Assembly: GCA_937943575.1 (NCBI GenBank)
Contig: CALEAV010000003.1
Span: 1 to 64,000, forward strand
Origin: an uncultured bacterium
GTDB lineage: Bacteria > Desulfobacterota > Desulfobaccia > Desulfobaccales > 0-14-0-80-60-11
Length of the DNA: 64,000 nucleotides
Reading direction: 5' to 3'
The notes beneath the pieces are model-generated. The model saw only the letters and a list, made by a program, of their open reading frames with translations, made no database searches and was not told the DNA's origin. Below, piece after piece: positions 52,067 to 59,477 of the stretch (the first letter of the stretch is position 1; every line of letters begins with the position of its first letter). The position numbers were made by a program, and so were the translations under genes.

Positions 52067-53134
52067 TCAGATGGTGCGGGTAAAGCCGGTGAAGCGGTAG
52101 AGATCCCCCATGAGTTCCTCATATTCGCCCTTAAGCTTCTGGTAGAGCCGGGCGTTTTCCATGGCCAGGGCCGCCTGTTCCGCCAGGGAGGCCATGAAGG
52201 TGATCTCATCGTCGGTGAAATCCCGGGGCTCGCTGGTGTAGAGGCGCATGACCCCGATGACCTTGCCTTTGAGGGAGATGGGCACCGACAGGATGGAGCG
52301 GATGCCCTCCTCCGCCAGCTCCTTGGGGTAGGAGGCCCGGGGGTCGCTGGCCACGTCGTAGATGGACACCGCCTTGCCCATCATGGCCTCGGTGATGGAC
52401 TTGTCCGTGGTCACCGGGCCTTTGTTGATGTAGCGGTCGCTGAGGCCGTAGGAGGCCACCAGCTCCATCCTCTGGCGCTTTTCGTCCAGCAGGCGCACCG
52501 CTGCGGCCTTGATGTCCAGGGAGGTGGTGGCGGTCTTCACCAGCAGGTGCAGGACTTTCTTGACGTCCAGGGCGGAGTTGATGGCCTTGGAAACCTCCAG
52601 CATGCCCTTGAGGAAATTGAGCTCCCGGGTGCGGGCTTCATACATCTGGGCGTTGGCGATGGCCTGGGCCCCCAGGTCCGCCACGGCGCAGGCGAAATCC
52701 ACCTCATCCATGGTGAAGTCGTGGGGCTCGGAGGTCAGGAGGCGCATGACGCCGATGACCTTGCCCTTGGAGACCATGGGGATGGCCAGCATGCTGGCGA
52801 TGCCCTCCTCCTTGGCTTCCTGGGGGTACTGGATGCGGGGGTCATTGACCACATCCAGGATGGCCACCGGCCGGCCGCTCAAGGCGTCGGCGATGCTTCT
52901 GTCCATGTCCACGGGGCCCTTGTTCAGGTACTTTTCGCTCAACCCGAAGGAGGCTGCCAGCTCCAGGGTGTTGGTTTTGGGGTTGACCAGGCGGATGGTG
53001 GCCCCCTTGAGCCCCATGGCCTCGGTGATCTGACGCACAATGGTGTCCAGGACCTCGCTCACCGCCAGGGTGGACCCCAGAGACTTGCTGATTTCCTGGA
53101 AACTCCTCAGATACAGGCGTTCTTTGAATGACAT
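52067..53134 (-). CDS. tandem GAF-domain sensor protein
   Basis: 355 residues containing two GAF domains of similar sequence (SLGSTLAVSEVLDTIVRQITE..., then INSALDVKKVLHLLVKTATT...). Each has the repeated ends VKGATIRLVN...GKVIGVMRLLTSEPHDF and IPISLKGKVIGVMRLYTSEP. A short coiled coil precedes the C-terminus; there is no kinase, cyclase or DNA-binding domain, so it is a stand-alone sensor or an adaptor. The near-identical GKVIGVMRL and TSEP segments point to internal duplication. An AGGAGG ribosome site and a minus-strand TATAAT at 53165-53170 lie upstream. Confidence 0.85.
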   Translation of the reverse strand: MSFKERLYLRSFQEISKSLGSTLAVSEVLDTIVRQITEAMGLKGATIRLVNPKTNTLELAASFGLSEKYLNKGPVDMDRSIADALSGRPVAILDVVNDPRIQYPQEAKEEGIASMLAIPMVSKGKVIGVMRLLTSEPHDFTMDEVDFACAVADLGAQAIANAQMYEARTRELNFLKGMLEVSKAINSALDVKKVLHLLVKTATTSLDIKAAAVRLLDEKRQRMELVASYGLSDRYINKGPVTTDKSITEAMMGKAVSIYDVASDPRASYPKELAEEGIRSILSVPISLKGKVIGVMRLYTSEPRDFTDDEITFMASLAEQAALAMENARLYQKLKGEYEELMGDLYRFTGFTRTI

Positions 53135-53164
53135 CCTTCAGCCCTCCTTCTGGTATGGGGCTTC

Positions 53165-53170
53165 ATTATA
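53165..53170 (-). promoter_or_regulatory. candidate -10 box of the GAF gene
   Basis: A perfect TATAAT on the minus strand about 31 bases before the GAF start. The sequence at -35 distance (TGGCGC, 17 bases away) is a poor match, so an activator may be needed. Confidence 0.35.
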
Positions 53171-53250
53171 CCGGAGTACGGTTCAGGGCGCCAGCGGCAA
53201 CTTGCCCCGGGGACACCCGCCCCCGCCCCCGGAACACTTTTCTCCCCGCG

Positions 53251-53754
53251 TCAGTCCCGTTGCGGCAGCAGCCGCACCGTGAAGCCCGCGGTGTAAAAGT
53301 CCTCCGGGAGCCTCTCCCGGACCCAGGCCACCAGGGCGGCCAGGGTGCGGGCCCAGGCGGCGGTGTGGTCCTGGCCGCTCATGAGGTGGGCCAGCTCATG
53401 GCACAGGGTGAGGAGGCGCAGGCCCGGCGGGTAAAAGGTGATGCGCCCCTGGCCGTGGTGGGCCTCGGCCAAAAGCAGCTTGGCGTTCAGCGGCAGAAGC
53501 TGGGGTTCCGCCTCCGGGGGGGACTCCTCCAGCTCCAGGGTGGGGGGCGGAAAACCGAAGGCGGCGCAGATCTGGCGGTTCCAGTCGCCCAGCTCCTCCA
53601 GGGTGCGGGGAACGAGGAGCAGACGCGGATAGTAGTGGCACAGGTCGCAGAAGATCTCCCCGTCGCACACCAGATCGGCGTGGCGCCGGGGGTCCAGCTC
53701 CCGGCCGCAGGCGGCGCAGACCAGCTTGTCATTCAGGTTTGAATGGGAGGCCAT
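53251..53754 (-). CDS. SprT-like zinc metallopeptidase-fold protein
   Basis: About 167 residues. CAACGRELDPRRHADLVC...FCDLC forms an N-terminal zinc ribbon. CHELAHLMSGQDHTAAW has the HExxH zinc-peptidase motif with a later His, as in SprT-like proteins and minigluzincins. No signal peptide. The catalytic role is not established for this small family. The start is uncertain: I use the ATG at 53754; a TTG at 53787 is also in frame. Confidence 0.7.
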   Translation of the reverse strand: MASHSNLNDKLVCAACGRELDPRRHADLVCDGEIFCDLCHYYPRLLLVPRTLEELGDWNRQICAAFGFPPPTLELEESPPEAEPQLLPLNAKLLLAEAHHGQGRITFYPPGLRLLTLCHELAHLMSGQDHTAAWARTLAALVAWVRERLPEDFYTAGFTVRLLPQRD

Positions 53755-53797
53755 GGTGCCCAGGACCGTCTTCCCTTCCTTTTTCAAATAATACCCT

Positions 53798-53825
53798 TTG
53801 ACTCGGAAAAGATTAAGTTGATAAT
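53798..53825 (+). promoter_or_regulatory. sigma-70-type promoter of cobA-hemD
   Basis: TTGACT at 53798-53803 and GATAAT at 53820-53825 with a 16-base spacer. The expected start of transcription is about 53832, the first base of the ATG, so the message may be leaderless. No ribosome site is seen before the ATG. Confidence 0.55.
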
Positions 53826-53831
53826 AATGCC

Positions 53832-55373
53832 ATGCCGGGAAAAGTGTATCTGGTGGGGGCCGGGCCCGGGGATCCCGGCCTCATCACGGTGAAAGGCCGT
53901 GAGGTCCTGAGGCGGGCCGGAGTGGTAATCTACGACCAGCTGGCCAGCCCGGAGCTCTTAAAGGAGGCCTCGGCCGACGCCGAGCTCATTTACGTGGGCA
54001 AGAAGGCCGGGGCCCACGCCCTGCCCCAGGAGGAGATCAACCGCCTGCTGGTGGCCAAGGCCAGGGAGGCCGCCGTGGTGGTGCGCCTGAAAGGCGGCGA
54101 CCCCTTCGTCTTCGGCCGGGGCGGGGAGGAGGCCGAGGCCCTGGCCGCGGCCGGGGTGCCCTTCGAGGTGGTGCCGGGGGTGACCTCGGCGGTGGCGGTG
54201 CCCGCCTATGCCGGCATCCCGGTGACCCATCGGGGCTTGGCCGCCCTGGTGACCTTCGTCACCGGCCACGAGGACCCCACCAAAGGCAAGAGCGACATTC
54301 CCTGGGAACACCTGGCCCGCCTCCCCGGCACCCTGGTCTTTCTCATGGGGGTGAAGAACCTGGCGGAGAACTGCGCCCGGCTCCTGGCGGGCGGCCGGGC
54401 CCCGGAGACCCCGGCGGCCCTCATCCAGGAGGGCACCCTCCCCACCCAGCGCACCGTCAGCGGCACCCTGGCCGACATCGCCCGGCGGGCCGAGGAGGCG
54501 GCCGTCAGCCCCCCGGCCATCCTGGTGGTGGGGGAGGTGGCGGGCTTGCGGGAGCGCCTTAAGTGGTGGGAGACCCGGCCCCTGTGGGGCAAGGTGGCGG
54601 TGGTGACCCGCACCCGCCAGCAGGCCGGGGCCCTCTCCCGGCGGCTCCGCGAGCTGGGGGCCCGGGTGGTGGAGATTCCGGCCCTCATGATCCTGCCGCC
54701 GGAGGACTTTGCCCCCCTGGATCAGGCGTTGACGTCGCTGTGGGACTTTCACTGGCTCATCTTCACCAGCGCCAACGGGGTGGAGGCCTTCTTCCGGCGT
54801 CTGTGGGAGCAGGGCCGGGATCTGCGGGCGGTGGGGCATCTCAGGCTGGCGGCCATCGGGCCGGCCACCGCCCAGGCCCTGGAGCGCCGGGGCTTGAGGG
54901 CGGATATTGTCCCCGGGAGCTTCGTGGCCGAAGAGCTGGCCCAGGCCCTGCTGCCCCACGTGAGGCCCGGGGACCGGGTGCTCCTTCCCCGGGCGGCCCA
55001 GGCCCGGGAGGCCCTGCCGGACATCCTGCGCCAAGGCGGGGTCAGGGTGGAGGTGGTGCCGGCCTACCGCATGGCGCCGCCCCCGGACATCCCCCCCGAG
55101 GCCCGGCCGTTTCTGGAGGAGGGGCGGGTGGATATCCTCACCTTCGCCAGCTCCGCCACGGTGCATCACTTCGCTGCCCTGGTGGGCCGGGAAAGGTTCA
55201 TCGCCCTGGCCCGGCAGGCGGTGGTGGCCGCCATCGGTCCCATCACCGCCGCCAGTCTGGGGGAATATGGCATCACCCCCCAGGTGCAGCCGCAGGAATA
55301 CACCATCCCGGCCCTGGCGGAGGCGGTGGCGGCGCATTTCCAGGCCCGCCGGGAAAAGGAGGAGGCAGGATGA
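53832..55373 (+). CDS. cobA-hemD: uroporphyrinogen-III methyltransferase / uroporphyrinogen-III synthase fusion
   Basis: 513 residues. The first ~250 are the SAM-dependent CobA (SUMT): VYLVGAGPGDPGLITVKG, VVRLKGGDPFVFGRGGEE and VPGVTSAVAVPAYAGIP. From about 255, HemD: KVAVVTRTRQQAGALSRRL, LIFTSANGVEAFF, AAIGPATAQALERRGLRADIVP and FASSATVHHFAAL. HemD makes uroporphyrinogen III and CobA methylates it to precorrin-2, the branch towards sirohaem and cobalamin. Such fusions are common. A promoter directly abuts the start. The next gene overlaps its stop as ATGA. Confidence 0.94.
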   Translation: MPGKVYLVGAGPGDPGLITVKGREVLRRAGVVIYDQLASPELLKEASADAELIYVGKKAGAHALPQEEINRLLVAKAREAAVVVRLKGGDPFVFGRGGEEAEALAAAGVPFEVVPGVTSAVAVPAYAGIPVTHRGLAALVTFVTGHEDPTKGKSDIPWEHLARLPGTLVFLMGVKNLAENCARLLAGGRAPETPAALIQEGTLPTQRTVSGTLADIARRAEEAAVSPPAILVVGEVAGLRERLKWWETRPLWGKVAVVTRTRQQAGALSRRLRELGARVVEIPALMILPPEDFAPLDQALTSLWDFHWLIFTSANGVEAFFRRLWEQGRDLRAVGHLRLAAIGPATAQALERRGLRADIVPGSFVAEELAQALLPHVRPGDRVLLPRAAQAREALPDILRQGGVRVEVVPAYRMAPPPDIPPEARPFLEEGRVDILTFASSATVHHFAALVGRERFIALARQAVVAAIGPITAASLGEYGITPQVQPQEYTIPALAEAVAAHFQARREKEEAG

Positions 55374-55780
55374 GCCGGGGCGGACTGGGGCGAGGGGTCC
55401 CGTGGGTTATCCGGGGCCTTGCCCTGCTTGTCGTCATGGGGTTTGCGGCCGGAGGGAGCATGCTGGAGCTCACGGAGCAGGACTGCGGCGGGGAGAGGGA
55501 GGTCAGGGCCGGCGGGCTGCTCAGGCTGAGGCTGCCGGAGCCGGGCGCCACCGGCTATCTCTGGGAGACCCGGCACCTGGACCCGGCACGCCTGGAGCTG
55601 CTGGAGACCACCACTGCCCGGCGGGGGGACAAGGAGCTTTTGGGCGGGGTGCATGACCGCCTCTTCCTCTTCCGGGCGCTGACCCCCGGAAAGGTGCGCC
55701 TCACGCTGGAGCTGCGCCGCCCCTGGGAAAAAGGGGAGCCGCCCCTGAGGACCTGCAGCATCACCTTGAATATCCAATAG
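55370..55780 (+). CDS. secreted chagasin-type (I42) peptidase inhibitor
   Basis: 136 residues with a signal sequence (about residues 1-30). The mature part has LPEPGATGYLWETR (I42 loop 1, usually NPTTGY), LFLFRALTPGKVRLTLEL and RRPWEKGEPP (RPWE loop). These are the cysteine-protease-binding loops of the chagasin/amoebiasin-like inhibitors. The start codon overlaps the cobA-hemD stop as ATGA, so it is translationally coupled to a haem-pathway enzyme, which is an odd pairing. The signal lacks a lipobox. Confidence 0.78.
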   Translation: MSRGGLGRGVPWVIRGLALLVVMGFAAGGSMLELTEQDCGGEREVRAGGLLRLRLPEPGATGYLWETRHLDPARLELLETTTARRGDKELLGGVHDRLFLFRALTPGKVRLTLELRRPWEKGEPPLRTCSITLNIQ

Positions 55781-55873
55781 AATTTCTAGGCTATTCCTTG
55801 TCAGGGGCTGGGGGCTGTGGTAATAAATTGCCCATCATCACATGGGAACGTTCTCATTTGGGGGAGGGGGGAC

Positions 55874-56455
55874 ATGACCCGCTTTCGGGCCGGCAGCGTC
55901 ACTCTGGCAGTCATCCTCCTGGTGGGCCTCTGGCAAGGCACCGCCGCTGCCGGCCACTTCCATTGGTCCGACGTCCGGTATGAGGCAGGCCTGCGCCTGG
56001 TTTATGGCAAAAGCACCCGGAGCGCCGATGTCCGGGTGGTGGGAATCCTGCCCCGCTTCGGCTGGGTCCTGGTGAAGCCCGGCAGCCCCTGGCTGGCCGG
56101 CTTGGGGGTCTCCTTCGTGCTGGAGGGCATCTTCACTGCGGTGCAGGCGGAGAAAAACGGCGTGGAACTGGGACTCACGCCCCTGCTTCGTCTCACCTAC
56201 CCCTGGGGGCGGCCGCTCCTGGTCTTCGTGGAAGGCGGGGCCGGGGTGATCGGGGAGTTCTTTGACAGCCCGGCGGTGCCGCACACCTTCAATTTCACCC
56301 CCCAGGTCGGGGGCGGCCTGGAGGTGTCGCTGGCCCGCAACCTGGGACTGGTGCTGGCCTACCGCTACCGGCATTCCTCCAACGCCGGACTCTACGAGGA
56401 CAACCCCGCCTTTGATGTTCACCTCTTCCAGGCCGGGCTGAGTTATTTCTTTTGA
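55874..56455 (+). CDS. PagL-like lipid A deacylase
   Basis: 193 residues with a signal peptide (residues 1-27). The remainder is an outer-membrane beta-barrel with alternating hydrophobic strands. The family signature YRYRHSSNAGLYEDNPAFD carries the His-x-Ser of the PagL catalytic dyad; FF is the C-terminal residue pair typical of barrel proteins. It removes the 3-O acyl chain from lipid A, which would mean the organism has an LPS-type outer membrane. GGGAGGGGGGAC precedes the ATG. Confidence 0.8.
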   Translation: MTRFRAGSVTLAVILLVGLWQGTAAAGHFHWSDVRYEAGLRLVYGKSTRSADVRVVGILPRFGWVLVKPGSPWLAGLGVSFVLEGIFTAVQAEKNGVELGLTPLLRLTYPWGRPLLVFVEGGAGVIGEFFDSPAVPHTFNFTPQVGGGLEVSLARNLGLVLAYRYRHSSNAGLYEDNPAFDVHLFQAGLSYFF

Positions 56456-56629
56456 TTTCCCCGGCAGCCTGCCGGGAGCAGAGCGGGGAAGGCAACCCTC
56501 TTCCCGCCCTTGCCGGCGGGAGAGGAGCAGGGGCTGACTCCTGCGGCTTCAGGCTCTGGGGCGGCCGCCTGCGACCCCGGGCGGGGTCCGCCGATGTGCA
56601 CCTTTTTCCCCTGTTCAGCCGAAAATTCC

Positions 56630-56655
56630 TTGACAGGACCAGGAATAATTATTAA
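56630..56655 (+). promoter_or_regulatory. promoter and palindromic operator before the PerR-type gene
   Basis: TTGACA at 56630-56635 is followed at 56644-56653 by AATAATTATT, a perfect palindrome of the type used by Fur-family repressors. The -10 is unclear (TATTAA at 56650, spacer 14, or TAAAGG at 56653). Autoregulation by the adjacent gene is likely. Confidence 0.45.
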
Positions 56656-56672
56656 AGGATAAAAAACAAGCT

Positions 56673-57092
56673 ATGGAAAACCTCATCAAAAAACTCCGGG
56701 AGCACAAGATTTCCGTGACCCCCCAGCGCCTGGCGGTGTTGGCGGTGTTGGAGAGTCGCCGGGACCACCCCTCCGCGGAGCAGATCTACCAGGAGGTGCG
56801 CCGGCAGCATCCGGCCATCTCTTTCAACACCGTCTACAAGACCCTGGAGATTCTGCACCAGCGGGGCTTGGTCATCAAGGTCAATCCGCTCCACGAAGTG
56901 GCGCGCTATGACGGCCAGGTGCATCACCATGCCCACCTCATCTGCCGGAGCTGTCGCCGCATCTATGACGTGGAGAAGGAATTCCCCGCCCTGGCCCTGG
57001 AACCGGGGGACCTGCCCCCGGGCTTCCGGGTGGAGAGCCAGACCCTGACGCTGTGGGGTCTCTGCCGGGATTGCCAGAAAAAATCGGACTGA
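56673..57092 (+). CDS. Fur-family regulator, PerR-like
   Basis: 139 residues. KLREHKISVTPQRLAVLAVLE and ISFNTVYKTLEILHQRGL form the winged helix; QVHHHAHLICRSCRRIYDVE supplies the metal-binding His residues and the first CxxC, and CRDCQ the second. The N-terminal VTPQR motif is typical. It is followed by desulforedoxin and rubrerythrin genes, so peroxide-responsive PerR is a better fit than an iron-sensing Fur. The two genes downstream are probably in its operon. AAAGGAT lies 16 bases before the ATG. Confidence 0.88.
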   Translation: MENLIKKLREHKISVTPQRLAVLAVLESRRDHPSAEQIYQEVRRQHPAISFNTVYKTLEILHQRGLVIKVNPLHEVARYDGQVHHHAHLICRSCRRIYDVEKEFPALALEPGDLPPGFRVESQTLTLWGLCRDCQKKSD

Positions 57093-57104
57093 TCAGGAGG
57101 AGCT

Positions 57105-57227
57105 ATGCCGACCAAAGTGGATGAAATTTATCTCTGCAAGATCTGTGGCAACAAGGTGAAGGTGCTGGAGGCCGGCGGCGGCCAGCTGGTGTGCTGCGGC
57201 GTGCCCATGAAACTGGTGGAAAGCTGA
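57105..57227 (+). CDS. desulforedoxin-domain protein (40 residues)
   Basis: A very short gene: 40 residues reading [20 protein letters not shown], then [13 protein letters not shown]. The Cys pattern CxxC...CC is that of desulforedoxin and of the N-terminal domain of desulfoferrodoxin, which bind one Fe in a rubredoxin-like site. AGGAGGAGCT precedes the ATG. It lies 12 bases from the PerR-like gene and 14 bases from rubrerythrin, so it is in their operon and may pass electrons to rubrerythrin or protect against superoxide. It lacks the superoxide reductase domain. Confidence 0.88.
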   Translation: MPTKVDEIYLCKICGNKVKVLEAGGGQLVCCGVPMKLVES

Positions 57228-57241
57228 ATCGAGGAGGGTGC

Positions 57242-57736
57242 ATGAGCAAGACCACGGAGAATCTGAAGGCGGCATTTGCAGGCGAGTCCCAGGCCAACCG
57301 GAAATATCTGGCCTTTGCGGCCAAGGCCGATCAGGAGGGCTACCCCCAGATCGCCCGGCTCTTCCGGGCGGCGGCCGAGGCCGAGACCATCCATGCCCAT
57401 AATCACCTGCGGGCCCTCAAAGCCATCCGCTCCACCAAGGAGAACCTCCAGGAGGCCATCGCCGGGGAGACCCACGAATTCAAGACCATGTATCCCCAGA
57501 TGATCGCCGACGCCCAAGCCGAGGGCGACAAGGAGGCGGAGCGCTCCTTTGTCTTCGCCAACGAAGTGGAGAAAATCCACGCCCAGCTGTATGAGAAGGC
57601 CCTCCGCACCATGGAGGAGAAGAAGCTGGTGGACGTCTACATCTGCCCGGTGTGCGGCTACACCGTGGAAGAGACGGTGCCGGAGAACTGCCCGGTCTGC
57701 AACGCCAAGGGCAAGACCTTCCGCAAGATCGACTGA
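57242..57736 (+). CDS. rbr: rubrerythrin
   Basis: 164 residues. The four-helix di-iron part has AGESQANRKYLAFA, RAAAEAETIHAHNHL, AIAGETHEFKTMY and VEKIHAQLY, with the expected Glu and His ligands; ICPVCGY and CPVC near the end form the rubredoxin-like domain. It reduces hydrogen peroxide in anaerobes. GAGGAGGGTGC precedes the ATG. It ends the PerR operon, just before the terminator. Confidence 0.95.
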   Translation: MSKTTENLKAAFAGESQANRKYLAFAAKADQEGYPQIARLFRAAAEAETIHAHNHLRALKAIRSTKENLQEAIAGETHEFKTMYPQMIADAQAEGDKEAERSFVFANEVEKIHAQLYEKALRTMEEKKLVDVYICPVCGYTVEETVPENCPVCNAKGKTFRKID

Positions 57737-57761
57737 ACCGGCAGGGTCGCCGGAAGAATGG

Positions 57762-57794
57762 GGGCCGGGGGCAGAACTCCCCGGCCCGGTTTTT
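57762..57794 (+). terminator. rho-independent terminator after rubrerythrin
   Basis: GGGCCGGGG (57762-57770) pairs perfectly with CCCCGGCCC (57779-57787) around an 8-base loop and is followed by GG and TTTTT. It closes the PerR-desulforedoxin-rubrerythrin operon. Confidence 0.85.
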
Positions 57795-57833
57795 CTGGGG
57801 AGCGGGCCATCGCCATCTTTGCCGCCCCCGCCG

Positions 57834-58568
57834 CTAGTCTGCGGCCTGCGCCCCGTCCCCCCGGGCCAGGGCTGCCAGGGCCTGCCGGGCGGCCTCCTGC
57901 TCCGCCGCCTTTTTGCTGGAACCCACCCCTTCGGCCACCGTCCGCCCGTCCAGCCTGAGGGCCACCCGGAACCTGCGGGCGTGGCTGGGGCCGCTCTCCT
58001 CCAGCACCACATACTCCGGGGGGGGCTGTCCCCGGGCCTGAAGCCATTCCTGCAGGCGGGTCTTGGCGTCCTGGACATCCTGCTCCTCCTGGGCGGCCAG
58101 CAGAGGCCCCAGCCAGGTCTCCACCAGCCTGGCGGCCGCGTCCAGCCCCTGGTCCAGATAGACGGCGGCCAGGACGGCCTCCAGGGCGTCCGCCAGGAGG
58201 GAGGGCTTGTTTCGGCCGCCCTGGCGTTCCTCCCCTTTGCCCACCAGGAGGAAGTCCCCCAGCTGCAGGCCCCGGGCCACCGCCGCCAGGGTGCGGGCGT
58301 TGACCAGGGCGGCCCGGCGCCGGGACAATTCTCCCTCCGGGCTGTGCGGAAAGGCCTTCAGGAGCAGGTGGCTCACCGTGAGGGAGAGGACGGCATCCCC
58401 CAGGAACTCCAGCTGTTCGTTGCTGGGACCCTCGTCCGGGTTCTCATGGGCATAGGAGCTGTGCCGGAGGGCCTGGTGCAGGAGCCTGGGGTCCCGGAAG
58501 ATGAGCCCCAGACGGGCCTCCAGTGCCGCCAGCCCCACAGAGGTCCGGCTGCGGTCAGGGGGAGGCAT
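57834..58568 (-). CDS. rnc: ribonuclease III
   Basis: 244 residues. NEQLEFLGDAVLSLTVSHLL is the catalytic signature (usually ERLEFLGDAVL), followed by ELSRRRAALVN, NKPSLLADALEAVLAAVYLDQG and a C-terminal dsRNA-binding domain (DAKTRLQEWLQARGQPPPEYVV...). It cuts double-stranded RNA such as rRNA precursors. It is divergent from the Fur-like gene, with 92 bases between, and converges on the rubrerythrin operon. The first residues MPPPDRSRTS are variable. Confidence 0.94.
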   Translation of the reverse strand: MPPPDRSRTSVGLAALEARLGLIFRDPRLLHQALRHSSYAHENPDEGPSNEQLEFLGDAVLSLTVSHLLLKAFPHSPEGELSRRRAALVNARTLAAVARGLQLGDFLLVGKGEERQGGRNKPSLLADALEAVLAAVYLDQGLDAAARLVETWLGPLLAAQEEQDVQDAKTRLQEWLQARGQPPPEYVVLEESGPSHARRFRVALRLDGRTVAEGVGSSKKAAEQEAARQALAALARGDGAQAAD

Positions 58569-58598
58569 GGCCCCCCCGAGGGATAGGGAAGCGGGGAC

Positions 58599-58630
58599 TT
58601 GACATTTCCTCCTCCTCGTTTATTATAATA
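58599..58630 (+). promoter_or_regulatory. promoter and palindrome before the Fur-like gene
   Basis: TTGACA at 58599-58604, TATAAT at 58624-58629 (spacer 19; TATTAT at 58621 gives 16). The perfect palindrome TATTATAATA at 58621-58630 overlaps the -10 box and is a plausible Fur-family operator. The ATG is 31 bases further on, with no clear ribosome site. Confidence 0.55.
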
Positions 58631-58660
58631 GCAATTTAAACTCAATAAAAATTGGGCCGC

Positions 58661-59125
58661 ATGAAGTCCGAACTGGAGATTTTCCGGGAGTATATCCGGC
58701 AGCGTGGATTCCGGCGCACTCCGGAGCGGGAGGTCATCCTGGCGGAGATCTTCGCCACCCACGGGCACTTTGATGTGGACAGCCTCTACCTCAGCCTGCG
58801 GCAGAAGGGGGTGAAGATCTCCAAGGCTTCCATCTATCGGGCCTTGCCGCTGTTCATCGACTGCGGCCTCATCCGGGAGGTGGACTTCAGCGACGGCCAT
58901 TGGCATTACGAACATATCTACGGCCATGAACAGCATCATCACCTGCGCTGCCTGACCTGCGGCGAGGTGCTGGAATTTGAAGAGCCGGGCCTGGGCTGCC
59001 TGGGCCTGCGCCTCCTGCAGGAATACGGCTACACGGTGGTGAGTCATCATTTGGATGTGAGGGGCTACTGCCGGGCCTGCCGGGAAGCCGAACCCTCGGC
59101 GGCCCTGGGGAAGGAGACTCCGTGA
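58661..59125 (+). CDS. Fur-family regulator
   Basis: 154 residues. YIRQRGFRRTPEREVILAEIF and ISKASIYRALPLFIDCGLI make the winged helix; GHEQHHHLRCLTCGEVLEF and CRAC provide the metal and zinc sites. It is followed directly by feoA (overlap TGATG), so iron control is the natural reading and this is the better Fur candidate of the two. ATG at 58661 is used; a TTG at 58652 is in frame. Confidence 0.88.
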   Translation: MKSELEIFREYIRQRGFRRTPEREVILAEIFATHGHFDVDSLYLSLRQKGVKISKASIYRALPLFIDCGLIREVDFSDGHWHYEHIYGHEQHHHLRCLTCGEVLEFEEPGLGCLGLRLLQEYGYTVVSHHLDVRGYCRACREAEPSAALGKETP

Positions 59126-59379
59126 TGGTCAATTCAGGGATACCGGCCGGACAGCCCCTGGCCTCCTTCTCTCCCGGGCAGCGGGTGCGCATCACCGGCT
59201 ACCACGGGGGGCGGATGCTCAGGGCCCGGCTCATGGCGTTGGGGTTGAATCTGGGACAGGAAGTGGAGATCATTCAGAATCACCGCGGCCAGGTCATCGT
59301 GGGCGTCAACGGCGGCCGGGTGGCCCTGGGCCGGGGGGTGAGCCAGAAAGTGCTGAGCGAGCCGGTCCATCAGGCGTGA
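59125..59379 (+). CDS. feoA: FeoA-like SH3 domain protein
   Basis: 84 residues. LASFSPGQRVRITGYHGGRM, LRARLMALGLNLGQEVEII and GQVIVGVNGGRVALGRGVS match FeoA, the small cytoplasmic partner of the FeoB ferrous iron transporter. The ATG overlaps the Fur-like stop. FeoB is not in the window, so FeoA stands alone here and a second locus is expected. Confidence 0.9.
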   Translation: MVNSGIPAGQPLASFSPGQRVRITGYHGGRMLRARLMALGLNLGQEVEIIQNHRGQVIVGVNGGRVALGRGVSQKVLSEPVHQA

Positions 59380-59407
59380 TTAATCGGGCCGCCTCGGAGA
59401 AAAGACA

Positions 59408-59440
59408 GGGGTACCGCCGCCGCGCTACCCCCGTTTTTTT
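59408..59440 (+). terminator. rho-independent terminator after feoA
   Basis: GGGGTA (59408-59413) and TACCCC (59426-59431) close a stem around a 12-base GC loop, then CGTTTTTTT. It ends the fur-feoA unit on the plus strand. Confidence 0.8.
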
Positions 59441-59477
59441 GCCGCTGGGGGAAGGAGGTCGCTTCCCCCGTCAAGGT

